From positions 1,054,001 through 1,118,000 of the forward strand of contig NZ_CP033169.1 in assembly GCF_003691585.1 (NCBI RefSeq): 64,000 nucleotides of DNA. Reading direction: 5' to 3'. Positions 35,586-44,383 of the stretch are shown here, piece by piece. The notes beneath the pieces are model-generated. The model was not told the origin of the DNA. It worked only from the letters and a program-made list of their open reading frames with translations, and ran no database searches. The DNA is from Biomaibacter acetigenes (GTDB taxonomy: Bacteria > Bacillota > Thermosediminibacteria > Thermosediminibacterales > Tepidanaerobacteraceae). The stretch's first letter is position 1, and each line of letters opens with the position of its first letter. A program made the position numbers and the translations under genes.

Positions 35586-36599
35586 ATGGGTGTTGAAATC
35601 AAAGTGAAAAAAGCCGGTCCTGTAAAGACGGAGAGAAATATAAATCTAAAAAAAATAATCTCTACTGCAGGTCCTTTATTTGGCTTGATAATCCTTTGCA
35701 TTGTACTGGCAATTATGTCTCCATATTTTCTGGAGATGACAAATTTAATGAATATAGCACGCCAGTCTGCCATAAATAGCCTCATAGCAGTGGGCATGCT
35801 GCTGGCCATCTTGACCGCCGGCATTGACCTCTCCGTAGGTTCCATTCTTGCTCTTTCTACGGTTATAATGGGTCTTCTGGTCATCAACATGGGATTGAAT
35901 CCTTTTCTGGGCATCATTGTATGTCTGGCCATCGGGGCACTGCTTGGTTTTTTCAATGGAATAATGCTAACAAAGCTTCATTTGCCCCACCCTTTTATTT
36001 CAACACTGGGCATGATGAACATTGCAAGAGGCTTATCATTGATTGTAACCAAGGCTTCGCCGGTTTCGGGATTTCCGCCTTCCATTCAATATCTTGGTGC
36101 AGCGTTCATAGGGCCGGTACCGGTGAGCTTTATTCTGGTGATAATCATATATGTCATATACCACTTTTTCCTTACCAAGACTCCTACAGGGCGCTATATT
36201 TATGCCGTCGGCGGTAATCCCGAAGCAGCGCGCCTGTCAGGTATCAATGTGGAGAAGGTTCTGGTTATAGTGTATACCCTCAGCGGTTTGATGGCAGCTA
36301 TGGGCGGCCTGGTGCTGGCAGGCAGGGTCAATGCGGCCTATCCTCTTGCGGGCCTGGGATATGAACTGGATGCCATTGCGGCGGTCATTATAGGCGGAGC
36401 AAGTTTCATGGGAGGCGTTGGAACAGTTTGGGGCACACTGATAGGTGCCATGATTATGGCGGTCTTAAGAAACGGCTTAAACCTTTTAGGGGTTACTGCA
36501 GAGTGGCAGACAGTAGCCATAGGCACCGTTATTATCGCTGCTGTTTATATTGATGTTGTGAGGAGAAGAGCTCAGGCCAAAAGTCAGGTTACAGAATGA
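35586..36599 (+). CDS. Inositol/sugar ABC transporter permease (RbsC-like)
   Basis: 337 residues with about ten membrane segments, of the BPD_transp_2/RbsC family. Marks are the MLLAILTAGIDLSVGSILALS motif (cited from ILTAGIDLSVG), GFFNGIMLTKLHLPHPFISTLGM (cited FNGIMLT) and GGNPEAARLSGIN near the cytoplasmic coupling loop. It forms a homodimer channel with the RbsA-like ATPase. The start is one base after the ATPase stop, so translation is coupled. The enzymes of inositol breakdown follow directly. Confidence 0.93.
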   Translation: MGVEIKVKKAGPVKTERNINLKKIISTAGPLFGLIILCIVLAIMSPYFLEMTNLMNIARQSAINSLIAVGMLLAILTAGIDLSVGSILALSTVIMGLLVINMGLNPFLGIIVCLAIGALLGFFNGIMLTKLHLPHPFISTLGMMNIARGLSLIVTKASPVSGFPPSIQYLGAAFIGPVPVSFILVIIIYVIYHFFLTKTPTGRYIYAVGGNPEAARLSGINVEKVLVIVYTLSGLMAAMGGLVLAGRVNAAYPLAGLGYELDAIAAVIIGGASFMGGVGTVWGTLIGAMIMAVLRNGLNLLGVTAEWQTVAIGTVIIAAVYIDVVRRRAQAKSQVTE

Positions 36600-36648
36600 A
36601 GGTTGTTTTTAATTCAATATAATCTATAAAATGAAAGGGGTTTTTATT

Positions 36649-37842
36649 ATGTCAAAAATGAAAGCGGTTACACTTGTGGCCGACTGGGATCCAAGACCAG
36701 GGTTTAAGTTGGGAGCCAAGGATATCGAAGGAAAGCAAACTTATCTCGGCAGCAAAGTCTGGAGAAATCCTAAGCTGGAAATCAGGGAATATGATATTCC
36801 AAAGCCGGGCAAAGGTGAAGTATTGATTGAGGTAAAGGCCTGTGGCATCTGTGGCAGCGATGTCCACATGGCTCAGCCCGATGATGACGGTTACATCTTT
36901 TATCCCGGACTTACCGGTTTCCCATGCATCCTGGGGCATGAGCTTTCCGGAGTGGTGGTAGAAGCCGGGCCCGGCGCCATAGACAAAAGAACCAACAAAC
37001 CTTACAAAGGCGGGGAAGCGGTGACCGCCGAAGAGATGCTGTGGTGCGGGGAGTGCCAGCCCTGTGCCGACGGATGGCCCAACCACTGCGAAAGATTAAA
37101 TGAGATAGGATTTAATGTCAACGGCGCCTTTGCAAAATATATTGTGTTGCCGGCAAAATATCTGTGGAGCCTGGATCCTTTAAAAGAGCGGTATAAAGGC
37201 GATGACCTGTTCCTGGCGGGGAGTCTTGTAGAACCCACATCTGTCGCATATAATGCCGTCATCGAAAGAGGAGGCGGCATAAGGCCCGGCGACAACGTAG
37301 TAATTTGCGGCGGCGGACCCATTGGCCTTGCGGCATGCGCTATTTTGAAAAGACATGGAGCTGCGAGAGTTATACTCTCCGAACCTTCAGCAACAAGAGC
37401 GGAATTGGGTAGGAAAATGGGAGCCGATTATGTCATAGACCCAACAAAAGTGGATTTTGCCGAGGAAGTGCTACGGCTCACCGATGGTTATGGCGCCAGC
37501 TTGTACCTTGAAGCCACAGGTTTGCCCACGGTGGTATATCCCGGCATAGAAAAGGCTATATGGGAAGGCAGGACCCTGAACTCCACAGTGGTGGTCGTAG
37601 CCCGGGCCGATGCCAAAATGCCGGTAACGGGAGAAGTGCTGCAGGTAAGGCGTGCCAGAATCATCGGCGCCCAGGGGCATTCCGGACACGGCACATTCCC
37701 CAGGGTGATCGAGTGCATGGCTACCGGTATGGATATGACCCCACTTATCACAAAGAAGATAAAACTGGAAGAAGTTCCGGAAAATATAATTATGCTCAGG
37801 ACCGACAGGAAAGAGTGCAAGATAACCTGTGTGATGGACTGA
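36649..37842 (+). CDS. iolM: Scyllo-inosose 3-dehydrogenase (Thermotoga IolM-like)
   Basis: 397 residues, zinc MDR family with a long N-terminal extension (DWDPRPGFKLGAKDIEGKQT region). Catalytic zinc: Cys in ACGICGSDVH, His-Glu in LGHELSG; structural Cys cluster CGECQPCADG..NHC. NAD loop VVICGGGPIG. In T. maritima the homologous TM0412 oxidises scyllo-inosose (2-keto-myo-inositol) to the diketone. The next three genes are the other known steps, so this assignment rests on cluster match plus family. Start ATG 36649 is eight bases after GAAAGGGG. A perfect cre lies over codons 4-8. Confidence 0.75.
   Translation: MSKMKAVTLVADWDPRPGFKLGAKDIEGKQTYLGSKVWRNPKLEIREYDIPKPGKGEVLIEVKACGICGSDVHMAQPDDDGYIFYPGLTGFPCILGHELSGVVVEAGPGAIDKRTNKPYKGGEAVTAEEMLWCGECQPCADGWPNHCERLNEIGFNVNGAFAKYIVLPAKYLWSLDPLKERYKGDDLFLAGSLVEPTSVAYNAVIERGGGIRPGDNVVICGGGPIGLAACAILKRHGAARVILSEPSATRAELGRKMGADYVIDPTKVDFAEEVLRLTDGYGASLYLEATGLPTVVYPGIEKAIWEGRTLNSTVVVVARADAKMPVTGEVLQVRRARIIGAQGHSGHGTFPRVIECMATGMDMTPLITKKIKLEEVPENIIMLRTDRKECKITCVMD
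36659..36672 (+). promoter_or_regulatory. Intragenic cre element at the start of iolM
   Basis: TGAAAGCGGTTACA fits TGWAANCGNTNWCA at every fixed position. It starts 10 bases into the coding region, so CcpA or a LacI repressor bound there could block elongation between transporter and enzyme genes. Confidence 0.7.
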
Positions 37843-37891
37843 TTCGGTGTAATATTAACAAACAACTACAAAACTTGAGAGGAGATTTACC

Positions 37892-39013
37892 ATGGAAAGA
37901 CCAAAGGACAAGAAATGGATTTTGACAGATTATCCTGCCATAAAATTTGAAGACAATACGGTGGGAAGGTTGAAGAAGCAAATTTGGGATGCTTCCGAAG
38001 AAGAAATCGACGCTATTTTGAAAGAATATGAAATTCCATCCGAGTCCGAATTGGGAAAACCGGGAACATATATTCAGAACACCCCCAGGGTTAAAGTAAT
38101 AGAAAAGCGAAGAAAAAACGACATAGTATTTGTGCCCATCGGATGCACCGAAAATCACGGTTTGCATGCCAACAGCGGGCTTGACACATTTATGGTTACA
38201 CAAATATTGGAAGGTGTGCGCCGTTACACCGCAAAACAGGGAAGGGAAGTAAACCTTGCCTTCCCGCCGCTGAACTACGGCGGACATCCCTATCACCACC
38301 TGGGGATGCCCGGCACGGTGATAATGCCGAAAGAAGTGGTGGAAGAGACCATTATCTATACAATGCTGGGACTCTGGAATGACGGTTTCAGGAAGATAAT
38401 TCTGGTAAACAACCACGGGCATCTGTGGATGCTTGAGTCGGCCATTCAGGAATTCATGAAGAGATTCCAGCTTCCCGGAATCTTCCAGGTGCTTGACTGG
38501 CACAGGGCAGTAAGAGAATTCTTCTATCCGACCGACAGGGAAGACAGCCTAGAAACCCACTTCGTCCATGCTGATGAAAGCGAAACATCCGTAGGATTAC
38601 TGCTGTTTCCCGGCATGATTGATATGAGCGTTGTCCAGGACGCTCAGGGAGAAAGCTTCCTGCCCGAAGGCCATTTCGACACCTCCGTAGACCCCTTCGG
38701 AAGACCTCACCGTTGGTCCGAGGGTGAAGGCCATGCTGCAATAGAGCGGGCTGCCACACCGCAGGGAGTTGTAGGCAAACCGAGCATCGCTACAGTGAAA
38801 AAGGCCAAACGACCCATCGCCGCTATATTGAAATATTTAACGCTGCTGAATGATCAGATTCTGGAAGCCTTCCCGCCGGGGACCGTGCCGCCGGTGGAAA
38901 AAGTCACACTGAGGACCGAGGAGGAAATGAAACCCTTCCTGAAAGAACCTTTCAGTGAGGGATGGAAATCGGTATATGAACTGCCTATGATTGGAGTATT
39001 TCATAAATTATAA
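37892..39013 (+). CDS. iolN: 3-dehydro-scyllo-inosose hydrolase (IolN-like, creatininase family)
   Basis: 373 residues of the creatinine amidohydrolase fold, longer than the usual 250-270 because of an N-terminal extension of about 80 residues. The metal site is seen as GCTENHGLHANSGLD (Glu, His, Asp), a NNHGH loop matching NGHGGN, and HADESETS (Glu). The T. maritima homologue TM0413 cleaves the ring of the inositol diketone to 5-keto-L-gluconate. Context here, between iolM and an inositol dehydrogenase, supports the same task. Ribosome site GAGAGGAG. Confidence 0.75.
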   Translation: MERPKDKKWILTDYPAIKFEDNTVGRLKKQIWDASEEEIDAILKEYEIPSESELGKPGTYIQNTPRVKVIEKRRKNDIVFVPIGCTENHGLHANSGLDTFMVTQILEGVRRYTAKQGREVNLAFPPLNYGGHPYHHLGMPGTVIMPKEVVEETIIYTMLGLWNDGFRKIILVNNHGHLWMLESAIQEFMKRFQLPGIFQVLDWHRAVREFFYPTDREDSLETHFVHADESETSVGLLLFPGMIDMSVVQDAQGESFLPEGHFDTSVDPFGRPHRWSEGEGHAAIERAATPQGVVGKPSIATVKKAKRPIAAILKYLTLLNDQILEAFPPGTVPPVEKVTLRTEEEMKPFLKEPFSEGWKSVYELPMIGVFHKL

Positions 39014-39059
39014 GTGATAGCTTTGAAAAAAATTAGCTTAGGGAGGGGAGCGGTATAAC

Positions 39060-40070
39060 ATGGATAGAAAAATAAAGATAGGCATCATAGGTGCCGGAAG
39101 AATAGGAAAAATGCATGCCGAAAACATAAGGGCAAATTTCAGCAATGTAGAAATAAAATCCGTTGCCGATTTATTTGCAGACAAGATAAAAGATTGGGCC
39201 AACAGTATAGGCATTAATAATATATTTGTAGATCCTGCAATGATTTTAGAGGATGAAGAAATCGATGCAGTCCTTATATGTTCTTCAACGGATACCCATT
39301 CTCGTCTGATTATGGATTCCGCCAGGGCTGGAAAGCATATTTTTTGCGAAAAGCCCATAGACTTTAACCTCGAAAGAATACACCAGGCCCTTGATTCTGT
39401 AGAAAAGGCCGGTGTCAAGTTGCAGATAGGATTTCAGAGGAGGTTTGATCCAAGTTTTAGAAAAGCCTTTGAGATGATAAGGCAAGGCAAGATCGGAGAT
39501 CCTCATATTCTCAAGATAACATCCAGGGATCCACAACCTCCTCCCATCGATTATATCAAGGTTTCAGGTGGAATCTTTCTGGATATGACCATTCATGACT
39601 TTGACATGGCAAGATACCTTTCTGGAAGTGAAGTGACTGAAGTTTATGCATCGGGAGCGGTGCTCGTGGACCCCGCCATTGGAAATGCTGGCGATATCGA
39701 TACGGCTGTGGTAACATTGAAATTTGAAAATGGAGCTATCGGAGTAATTGACAACAGCCGCAGGTCTACCTATGGATATGACCAGAGGGTGGAAGTGTTC
39801 GGCTCCAAAGGATGCGTGTCGGTTTCCAACGATATTCTGACAAATACGGTGCTGAGCGATGAAAATGGGATTACATCAGACAAACCAAAATATTTTTTCA
39901 TTGAAAGATATAAAGATGCTTATATTGAAGAAATAAAAGCATTTTTTGACAGTATATTAAATGATAAACAGCCTCCGGTTACAGGCATAGATGGGCTGGA
40001 GCCGGTAATCATAGGCCTTGCTGCCAAAAAATCCCTGGTAGAAGGCAAACCGGTGAAGATACAAAGATAA
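39060..40070 (+). CDS. iolG: Myo-inositol 2-dehydrogenase (Gfo/Idh/MocA family)
   Basis: 336 residues. N-terminal NAD(P) loop IGIIGAGRIGKMHAENI, the EKP motif in FCEKPID whose Lys is catalytic, and GGIFLDMTIHDFDMARYL where Asp and His complete the IolG-type active site. It oxidises myo-inositol to scyllo-inosose, the first step; the Gfo/Idh/MocA fold is also used by other sugar dehydrogenases, so the cluster decides the name. Ribosome site GGGAGGGG precedes ATG 39060. Two bases separate its stop from the leader frame of the next gene. Confidence 0.82.
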   Translation: MDRKIKIGIIGAGRIGKMHAENIRANFSNVEIKSVADLFADKIKDWANSIGINNIFVDPAMILEDEEIDAVLICSSTDTHSRLIMDSARAGKHIFCEKPIDFNLERIHQALDSVEKAGVKLQIGFQRRFDPSFRKAFEMIRQGKIGDPHILKITSRDPQPPPIDYIKVSGGIFLDMTIHDFDMARYLSGSEVTEVYASGAVLVDPAIGNAGDIDTAVVTLKFENGAIGVIDNSRRSTYGYDQRVEVFGSKGCVSVSNDILTNTVLSDENGITSDKPKYFFIERYKDAYIEEIKAFFDSILNDKQPPVTGIDGLEPVIIGLAAKKSLVEGKPVKIQR

Positions 40071-40098
40071 CATGTCAACAATCTGTGGAGGTCATCAA

Positions 40099-40923
40099 AT
40101 GAAATTAAGTGTCACAATGGCTCTAACGGCAGATGAAATGACTCCCATTGTTTTGAGGGGAGATTATATAGAAAACATTAAAAAAGCTTCTGCTATGGGC
40201 TATGATTCTGTGGAGATCCATGTCAACGATCCTAAGACTTTGGATGTGGAACAAATTTTAAAGGCATGCAGGGAATACAATATCGATGTTTCAACTCTTG
40301 GTACAGGCATGGGATATGTAATAGACAGATTAAGTTTTACCAGCCCCGATGAAGATATCAGGGAAAAAGCCGTAGAGCGGATCCTTGACCATATTGATGT
40401 GGCGGAAAAAATGGGAGCTAAGGTTATAATAGGTTCAATGAAAGGGACCATTCCTGACAGAAGCGAATGTAAAAAGTATCAAGAATATGCCATAGAATGT
40501 ACAAAAAAATGCCTTGAAAAAGCCGAGGCAAAAAAGGTTACTCTTTTGATGGAAGCCATAAACCGGTATGAAACCAATTTTATAAACACAGCAGAAGAAG
40601 GGCTGGAATTTGTTTCAAAATTAAATTCGGAATACATCAAAATTCACTTGGATACTTTTCACATGAATATAGAAGAAGATGACATGACAAAAAGTATAAT
40701 TATGGCGGGAAAACACCTGGGTCATATGCACTTTGCCGACAGTAACCGCTGGTATCCCGGAAAAGGCCACATAAATTTCGAGGAAATAATTACAGCATTA
40801 AAGGAAATAGATTACAATGGAGCCATAGCTTTTGAATGCCTACCGCTGCCGAATCCGGAGGAGGTAGCTATAAAGGCTATAGATAATTTAAAAAAATTAT
40901 ATACCGGCCGTATAGACCAATAA
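40099..40923 (+). CDS. iolO: 5-keto-L-gluconate epimerase (IolO-like) / sugar isomerase
   Basis: 274 residues, AP-endonuclease-2 TIM-barrel family. Candidate metal ligands: the Glu in LLMEAINRYE, Asp and His in HLDTFHMNIEE, His in HMHFADSNR, and the Glu in AFECLP. The Thermotoga TM0416 homologue epimerises 5-keto-L-gluconate to D-tagaturonate, the exit point of the inositol route. Genes for tagaturonate reduction and 2-keto-3-deoxygluconate formation are not in the window. Start ATG 40099 is six bases after GGAGGT; an ATG at 40072 overlaps no ribosome site and lengthens the protein by nine odd residues. Confidence 0.72.
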   Translation: MKLSVTMALTADEMTPIVLRGDYIENIKKASAMGYDSVEIHVNDPKTLDVEQILKACREYNIDVSTLGTGMGYVIDRLSFTSPDEDIREKAVERILDHIDVAEKMGAKVIIGSMKGTIPDRSECKKYQEYAIECTKKCLEKAEAKKVTLLMEAINRYETNFINTAEEGLEFVSKLNSEYIKIHLDTFHMNIEEDDMTKSIIMAGKHLGHMHFADSNRWYPGKGHINFEEIITALKEIDYNGAIAFECLPLPNPEEVAIKAIDNLKKLYTGRIDQ

Positions 40924-40949
40924 AAAACTAATAATGAATATAGTACAAA

Positions 40950-40986
40950 AAACTGCCCATCCTAAATTTTAAGGAGTGGGCAGTTT
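40950..40986 (+). other. Hairpin that holds the next gene's ribosome site
   Basis: AAACTGCCCA (40950-40959) pairs with TGGGCAGTTT (40977-40986). The AAGGAG ribosome site (40971-40976) sits in the loop side and the ATG of the next gene follows at once. No U-tract after it, so translational control or 3'-end protection is more likely than termination. Confidence 0.6.
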
Positions 40987-41397
40987 ATGTATTATTTCCG
41001 ATATGATGGAAGCATACTTGATTTTACAAAGGGGCCGTTGACCGACAGGATTTTAAGAATGGCCGATAACTGTTTTGTCCGTGAGCGGAAAGACAGGGTT
41101 ACTCTTTTCAAACTCAAACTTTCCATGGTATGTCCCGGAAGTTTTGTGGAAAAAAGGCCTATGGATTTTTACATGATAATGAACAGGAAAAAATCCACCC
41201 TGACATGCGATAGGTGCAATTTTGCTCTGCTAGGGGGTGGCAAGCTCTGCACCGTAAATTCTTTTTTGCTGCCGCGACTTTTTCATCATAAGAAGGCTAA
41301 TTTTGAGTCTATAATGGCTCTTTTAAAAGCTAATGGCTATCTGCAGCTCCCGGTGCCGGATCCGCTTACCTGGAGCTATATGACTTTTCGTTATTGA
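40987..41397 (+). CDS. Hypothetical protein, 136 residues
   Basis: I do not recognise a family. The protein has no signal peptide or membrane segment. It holds a CDRC pair with two further Cys (C in FALLGGGKLC and in MVCPGS), which might bind a metal, and many aromatic and basic residues (KKSTLTCDRCNFALL). It is plausible as a real gene: the frame fills its space, the ATG has an AAGGAG ribosome site ten bases before it within a stable hairpin, and it stands alone between the inositol operon and a convergent gene. Function unknown. Confidence 0.55.
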   Translation: MYYFRYDGSILDFTKGPLTDRILRMADNCFVRERKDRVTLFKLKLSMVCPGSFVEKRPMDFYMIMNRKKSTLTCDRCNFALLGGGKLCTVNSFLLPRLFHHKKANFESIMALLKANGYLQLPVPDPLTWSYMTFRY

Positions 41398-41447
41398 TCT
41401 ATTTTACTTTCTCAATATGTTTACTTAACTTTATTATTCGTGTATCG

Positions 41448-41762
41448 TTAATATGCCGTCTTTACAGTTAGATCGTTCACATCGATCTGCAATTTATCTA
41501 TTTTCTCTTCAATGTTATCAAGCTTTTCATGAATGACCTGCCTATCATCAAACAGTGCCCTGATTTTATCTGTAATCTTTTCATCGATGTTTATTTCCAC
41601 TTTTGAAAGTTCGTTTTCAACACTGGATAGTCTTGAATCCACTTTAGTAAGACCATTTTCAACATTGGATAATCTTGACTCTACCGAGTCAAATCTTTTA
41701 CTGAAATCTACATACATCTTTTCCATCAGCTCATACATTTTATCTTCTAAACTATCTGCCAT
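41448..41762 (-). CDS. Small coiled-coil protein
   Basis: 104 residues. Nearly all of it is predicted coiled coil, with a repeating heptad unit about 14 long: SVESRLSNVENGLTKV, then DSRLSSVENELSKV, so leucine/valine positions form a stripe. It ends with DNIEEKIDKLQIDVNDL. Such proteins are common near Firmicute housekeeping genes and are named only by their coils. ATG 41762 is preceded by AAGGGGG; an ATG further up (41810) lacks a ribosome site. No membrane segment. Role unknown. Confidence 0.7.
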   Translation of the reverse strand: MADSLEDKMYELMEKMYVDFSKRFDSVESRLSNVENGLTKVDSRLSSVENELSKVEINIDEKITDKIRALFDDRQVIHEKLDNIEEKIDKLQIDVNDLTVKTAY

Positions 41763-41838
41763 TAGCAATACCCCCTTAATTTCCTTTATTATTATTTTAA
41801 CATAACTCAACTTATGTTAAAATCTTCATTTTAAAAAA

Positions 41839-43194
41839 TCAAAAAAGTTTTAGGGGTTTCAATGCATCCTGTATCTCATCCTTTATTTTCTCCAACCCTT
41901 CTTGAGTTCTGGCCTCGCATCGCACTATGAGCTCCGGCCCTGTATTGGAACTGCGGACAAGACCCCAGCCTTCGGGGAAGAGTACCCGGGCTCCGTCCAC
42001 TTCGATCATGGGATATTTATCCCTGAAATACTCCTTTACTTCTTCAACCTTCTTGAATTTTTCCTCATCGGGGCAGTGCACCCGAAGTTCCGGCGTCGAG
42101 TAATAGCGGGGCACATCGGATAAAAGCTCTGAGAGCTTGCGGGAGGTTTTTGACAGGATCCTGAGCAACCTTGCGGCAGCATACAGCGCGTCATCATAGC
42201 CGTAATACTCATCCGCAAAGAACATATGGCCCGACATCTCACCGGTAAACACTGCACCGATTTGCCTCATCTTGGCCTTTATGAGGGAATGGCCGGTCTT
42301 ATAGAACATTGGCTTTCCGCCCAGCTTTTGTATCTCTTCCGGAAGGGCCTGGGAGCACTTTACTTCCACGATGGCGGTGGCGCCGGGATGCCTCGGCATG
42401 ATCTCACGCCAGAAGAGTATCATCAGCATGTCGCCGAATATGACGTTTCCGCTGTCATCCACCACGCCTATGCGATCACCGTCACCGTCAAAACCTATGC
42501 CAAGGTCCAGCTTTTCTTTCAATACCAGGTCTCTCAAATCCTTGAGATTCTCAGGCTTTACCGGGTCGGGAAAATGATGGGGAAAGCCCGGGTCGGAATC
42601 GCAGTATATGGGATAGACATCAACACCCAGACGTTTGAACAGTTTTTCAGCGAAAAAGGATGCGGTGCCGTTTCCGCAGTCCACACCTACCCGCAGTTTT
42701 CTATCAAGATGTATCTTTTCGCAAATCATATTTATGTAATCTTCGGTGGGGTCCAAATATGATAAATTCCCGTTTCCCGTGACAAACTCGCCCTTTTCCA
42801 TCATCCTGCGAAGTTCCTGGATCTCTTCGCCGTATATGGTACCTGGACCGAAGCCTACCTTGAAACCGTTGAACTCCCCCGGATTGTGGCTGGCAGTGAC
42901 CATGATGCCGGGATTTATATCATAGCGGATCCGGGAGTAATAAAAAATGGGAGTGATGACGGTGCCGATGTCAACCACATCGCAGCCGGTGGATAAAAGG
43001 CCGTCTATGACAGATTTTTTTAAAGAAGGAGAAGAGGAGCGGTTATCGCTGCCTACCAAGACCTTTTTTTCGCCGTTTTTGACGGCAAAAGTTCCAAATG
43101 CCTTGCCCAGGATGTTAGCCAATTCTTCATCCAAATCCTGCCCTACAATGCCTCTTATGTCATACTGTCTGAAGATATTGGGATTTATTTTCAC
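41839..43194 (-). CDS. Phosphomannomutase/phosphoglucomutase
   Basis: 451 residues of the phosphohexomutase family, a second copy besides the one at 16830. FRQYDIRGIVG at the N-terminus, phosphoserine loop VTASHNPGEFNGFK, metal loop FDGDGDRIGV, sugar-binding GEMSGHMFF and C-terminal RSSNTGPELIVRCEA. The RSSNTGP phosphate loop is typical of bacterial ManB/AlgC enzymes with mixed glucose/mannose use. The start is GTG 43194 with GGAGGT six bases before; an ATG 33 bases upstream gives residues foreign to the family. Likely serves cell-envelope or glycogen sugar supply, unlike its operon paralog. Confidence 0.9.
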   Translation of the reverse strand: MKINPNIFRQYDIRGIVGQDLDEELANILGKAFGTFAVKNGEKKVLVGSDNRSSSPSLKKSVIDGLLSTGCDVVDIGTVITPIFYYSRIRYDINPGIMVTASHNPGEFNGFKVGFGPGTIYGEEIQELRRMMEKGEFVTGNGNLSYLDPTEDYINMICEKIHLDRKLRVGVDCGNGTASFFAEKLFKRLGVDVYPIYCDSDPGFPHHFPDPVKPENLKDLRDLVLKEKLDLGIGFDGDGDRIGVVDDSGNVIFGDMLMILFWREIMPRHPGATAIVEVKCSQALPEEIQKLGGKPMFYKTGHSLIKAKMRQIGAVFTGEMSGHMFFADEYYGYDDALYAAARLLRILSKTSRKLSELLSDVPRYYSTPELRVHCPDEEKFKKVEEVKEYFRDKYPMIEVDGARVLFPEGWGLVRSSNTGPELIVRCEARTQEGLEKIKDEIQDALKPLKLF

Positions 43195-43251
43195 AAAGAC
43201 ACCTCCGCAAATTTTATCTTGCAGCATCCATAATTCTATTATTACTAAATA

Positions 43252-44070
43252 TTATTTCCATATATACATAATAATTGATAAGAGAATTTCTGCAAAAATT
43301 AAAATTATGACCATCCATTCCAGACGGGTGCCCCTCTTGGCATGCGCAAGGCTGGTAAAGACATCGGTAATATCCAGAAGCGTTTCTGTCTTGTGACGGA
43401 TCTTCTCATACCGGTCCCTTAGTTCAAACAACTTTTCCAGTTCATTATATAGATTCTGGCTTTCTTCATTTACCCATGTTATATCGGGTTTATCCAGAAG
43501 CATGACATATGAAATGGTATTATATTTGAAACCGAGGATTTTGCCCGATACTCTGGCAAGCCTTTCATCGGAGATGTTTAAATGTCCTTTTTCAAGGAAG
43601 TGTATCATGTCTTCAATGTCATCCAGTAATATGTTGATGCCGACTTCGATCCTGTCAAGGGCAGTAGACTTTGCCAGCACAACTGCTATGATTTCAAAAT
43701 AAAAGTCTTTTAGCTCTGGTATCGACATATAATCATAGCTTACCGTGACGTCTTCATCAGGGTCTAAGATCAGGCTGTAATCATCGAAGTAGTCAATGGA
43801 AGCATTGAACAGCTCTTTTTCGATATTTTTAAGATAATCTACAAGATCCACCATTTCATGATGCTCAAAATTCAGAAAAACTATTGACCCAAAGGAAAAG
43901 ATATAAGCCGATTTATTTTCCGGCAATTTCAGGATGCCCTTCAACTGATTTGAAGATAAAAAGAGAGGTTCATCCCATTGAAATTTTTTTTCAAAACCAA
44001 AGTGTTTTGCCAGTTGATTTAAATTGATTTCGTTACAAAGAGAAGCCGCCTTAAATTTTATGGGATCCAA
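43252..44070 (-). CDS. DUF155/RMD1-family membrane-anchored protein
   Basis: About 272 residues of the DUF155 (RMD1/YagE/SIF2) family, known from fungi, mitochondria and many bacteria with no settled biochemical role. The N-terminal half is a compact alpha/beta domain (FSFGSIVFLNF is a typical strand); the second half is helical with a long coil (NLYNELEKLFELRDRYEKI) and the usual single membrane helix at the very C-terminus (WMVIILIFAEILLSIIMYIW, residues about 250-270). The start is uncertain: TTG 44070 has GGAGGA upstream, while ATG 44106 does not. Transcribed alone, divergent from the TPP riboswitch. Confidence 0.8.
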   Translation of the reverse strand: MDPIKFKAASLCNEINLNQLAKHFGFEKKFQWDEPLFLSSNQLKGILKLPENKSAYIFSFGSIVFLNFEHHEMVDLVDYLKNIEKELFNASIDYFDDYSLILDPDEDVTVSYDYMSIPELKDFYFEIIAVVLAKSTALDRIEVGINILLDDIEDMIHFLEKGHLNISDERLARVSGKILGFKYNTISYVMLLDKPDITWVNEESQNLYNELEKLFELRDRYEKIRHKTETLLDITDVFTSLAHAKRGTRLEWMVIILIFAEILLSIIMYIWK

Positions 44071-44184
44071 AGCAATCAATCCTCCAATATGAAAATTATA
44101 CCACAATTATGTCCTGTTCCTCAAGCAAAGCCTTTTTAATTCATTAAACCTATAAACTGTGAACCACTGATTTCATTAAATGAA

Positions 44185-44213
44185 TTGACACATTAAGGTA
44201 TTTAATGTATAAT
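44185..44213 (+). promoter_or_regulatory. Consensus sigma-A promoter of the thi operon
   Basis: TTGACA (44185-44190), 17 bases, TATAAT (44208-44213): a perfect match in both hexamers and spacing. Confidence 0.9.
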
Positions 44214-44235
44214 GAACCAAAAGTAATATTATTTA

Positions 44236-44321
44236 CCAGGGGTGCTGCTTTAAGCGGCTGAGACGGGAGATTCCCGAACCCTTTGAACCTGTTTGGATAA
44301 TGCCAGCGGAGGGAAGGTAAT
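44236..44321 (+). promoter_or_regulatory. TPP riboswitch (THI box)
   Basis: The conserved parts GGGGTGC, GCTGAGA, ACCCTTTGAACCTG, TGGATAATGCCAGCG and GGGAAG are all present in the right order. It binds thiamine diphosphate. The hairpin at 44341 is the expression platform. It controls thiC, thiM and probably thiN. Confidence 0.96.
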
Positions 44322-44340
44322 CATAATATAAGTCTATATA

Positions 44341-44371
44341 CCGCATCCCTACGGATGCGGATTTTATTTTT
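44341..44371 (+). terminator. Riboswitch terminator
   Basis: CCGCATCC-CTAC-GGATGCGG, then ATTTTATTTTT. With TPP bound it would end transcription before thiC. Confidence 0.85.
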
Positions 44372-44383
44372 GGAGGGATGAAA

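Noticed and set aside
40950-40986. Reading the hairpin after iolO as an intrinsic terminator
   Set aside because: No T-run follows; coding sequence begins at once.
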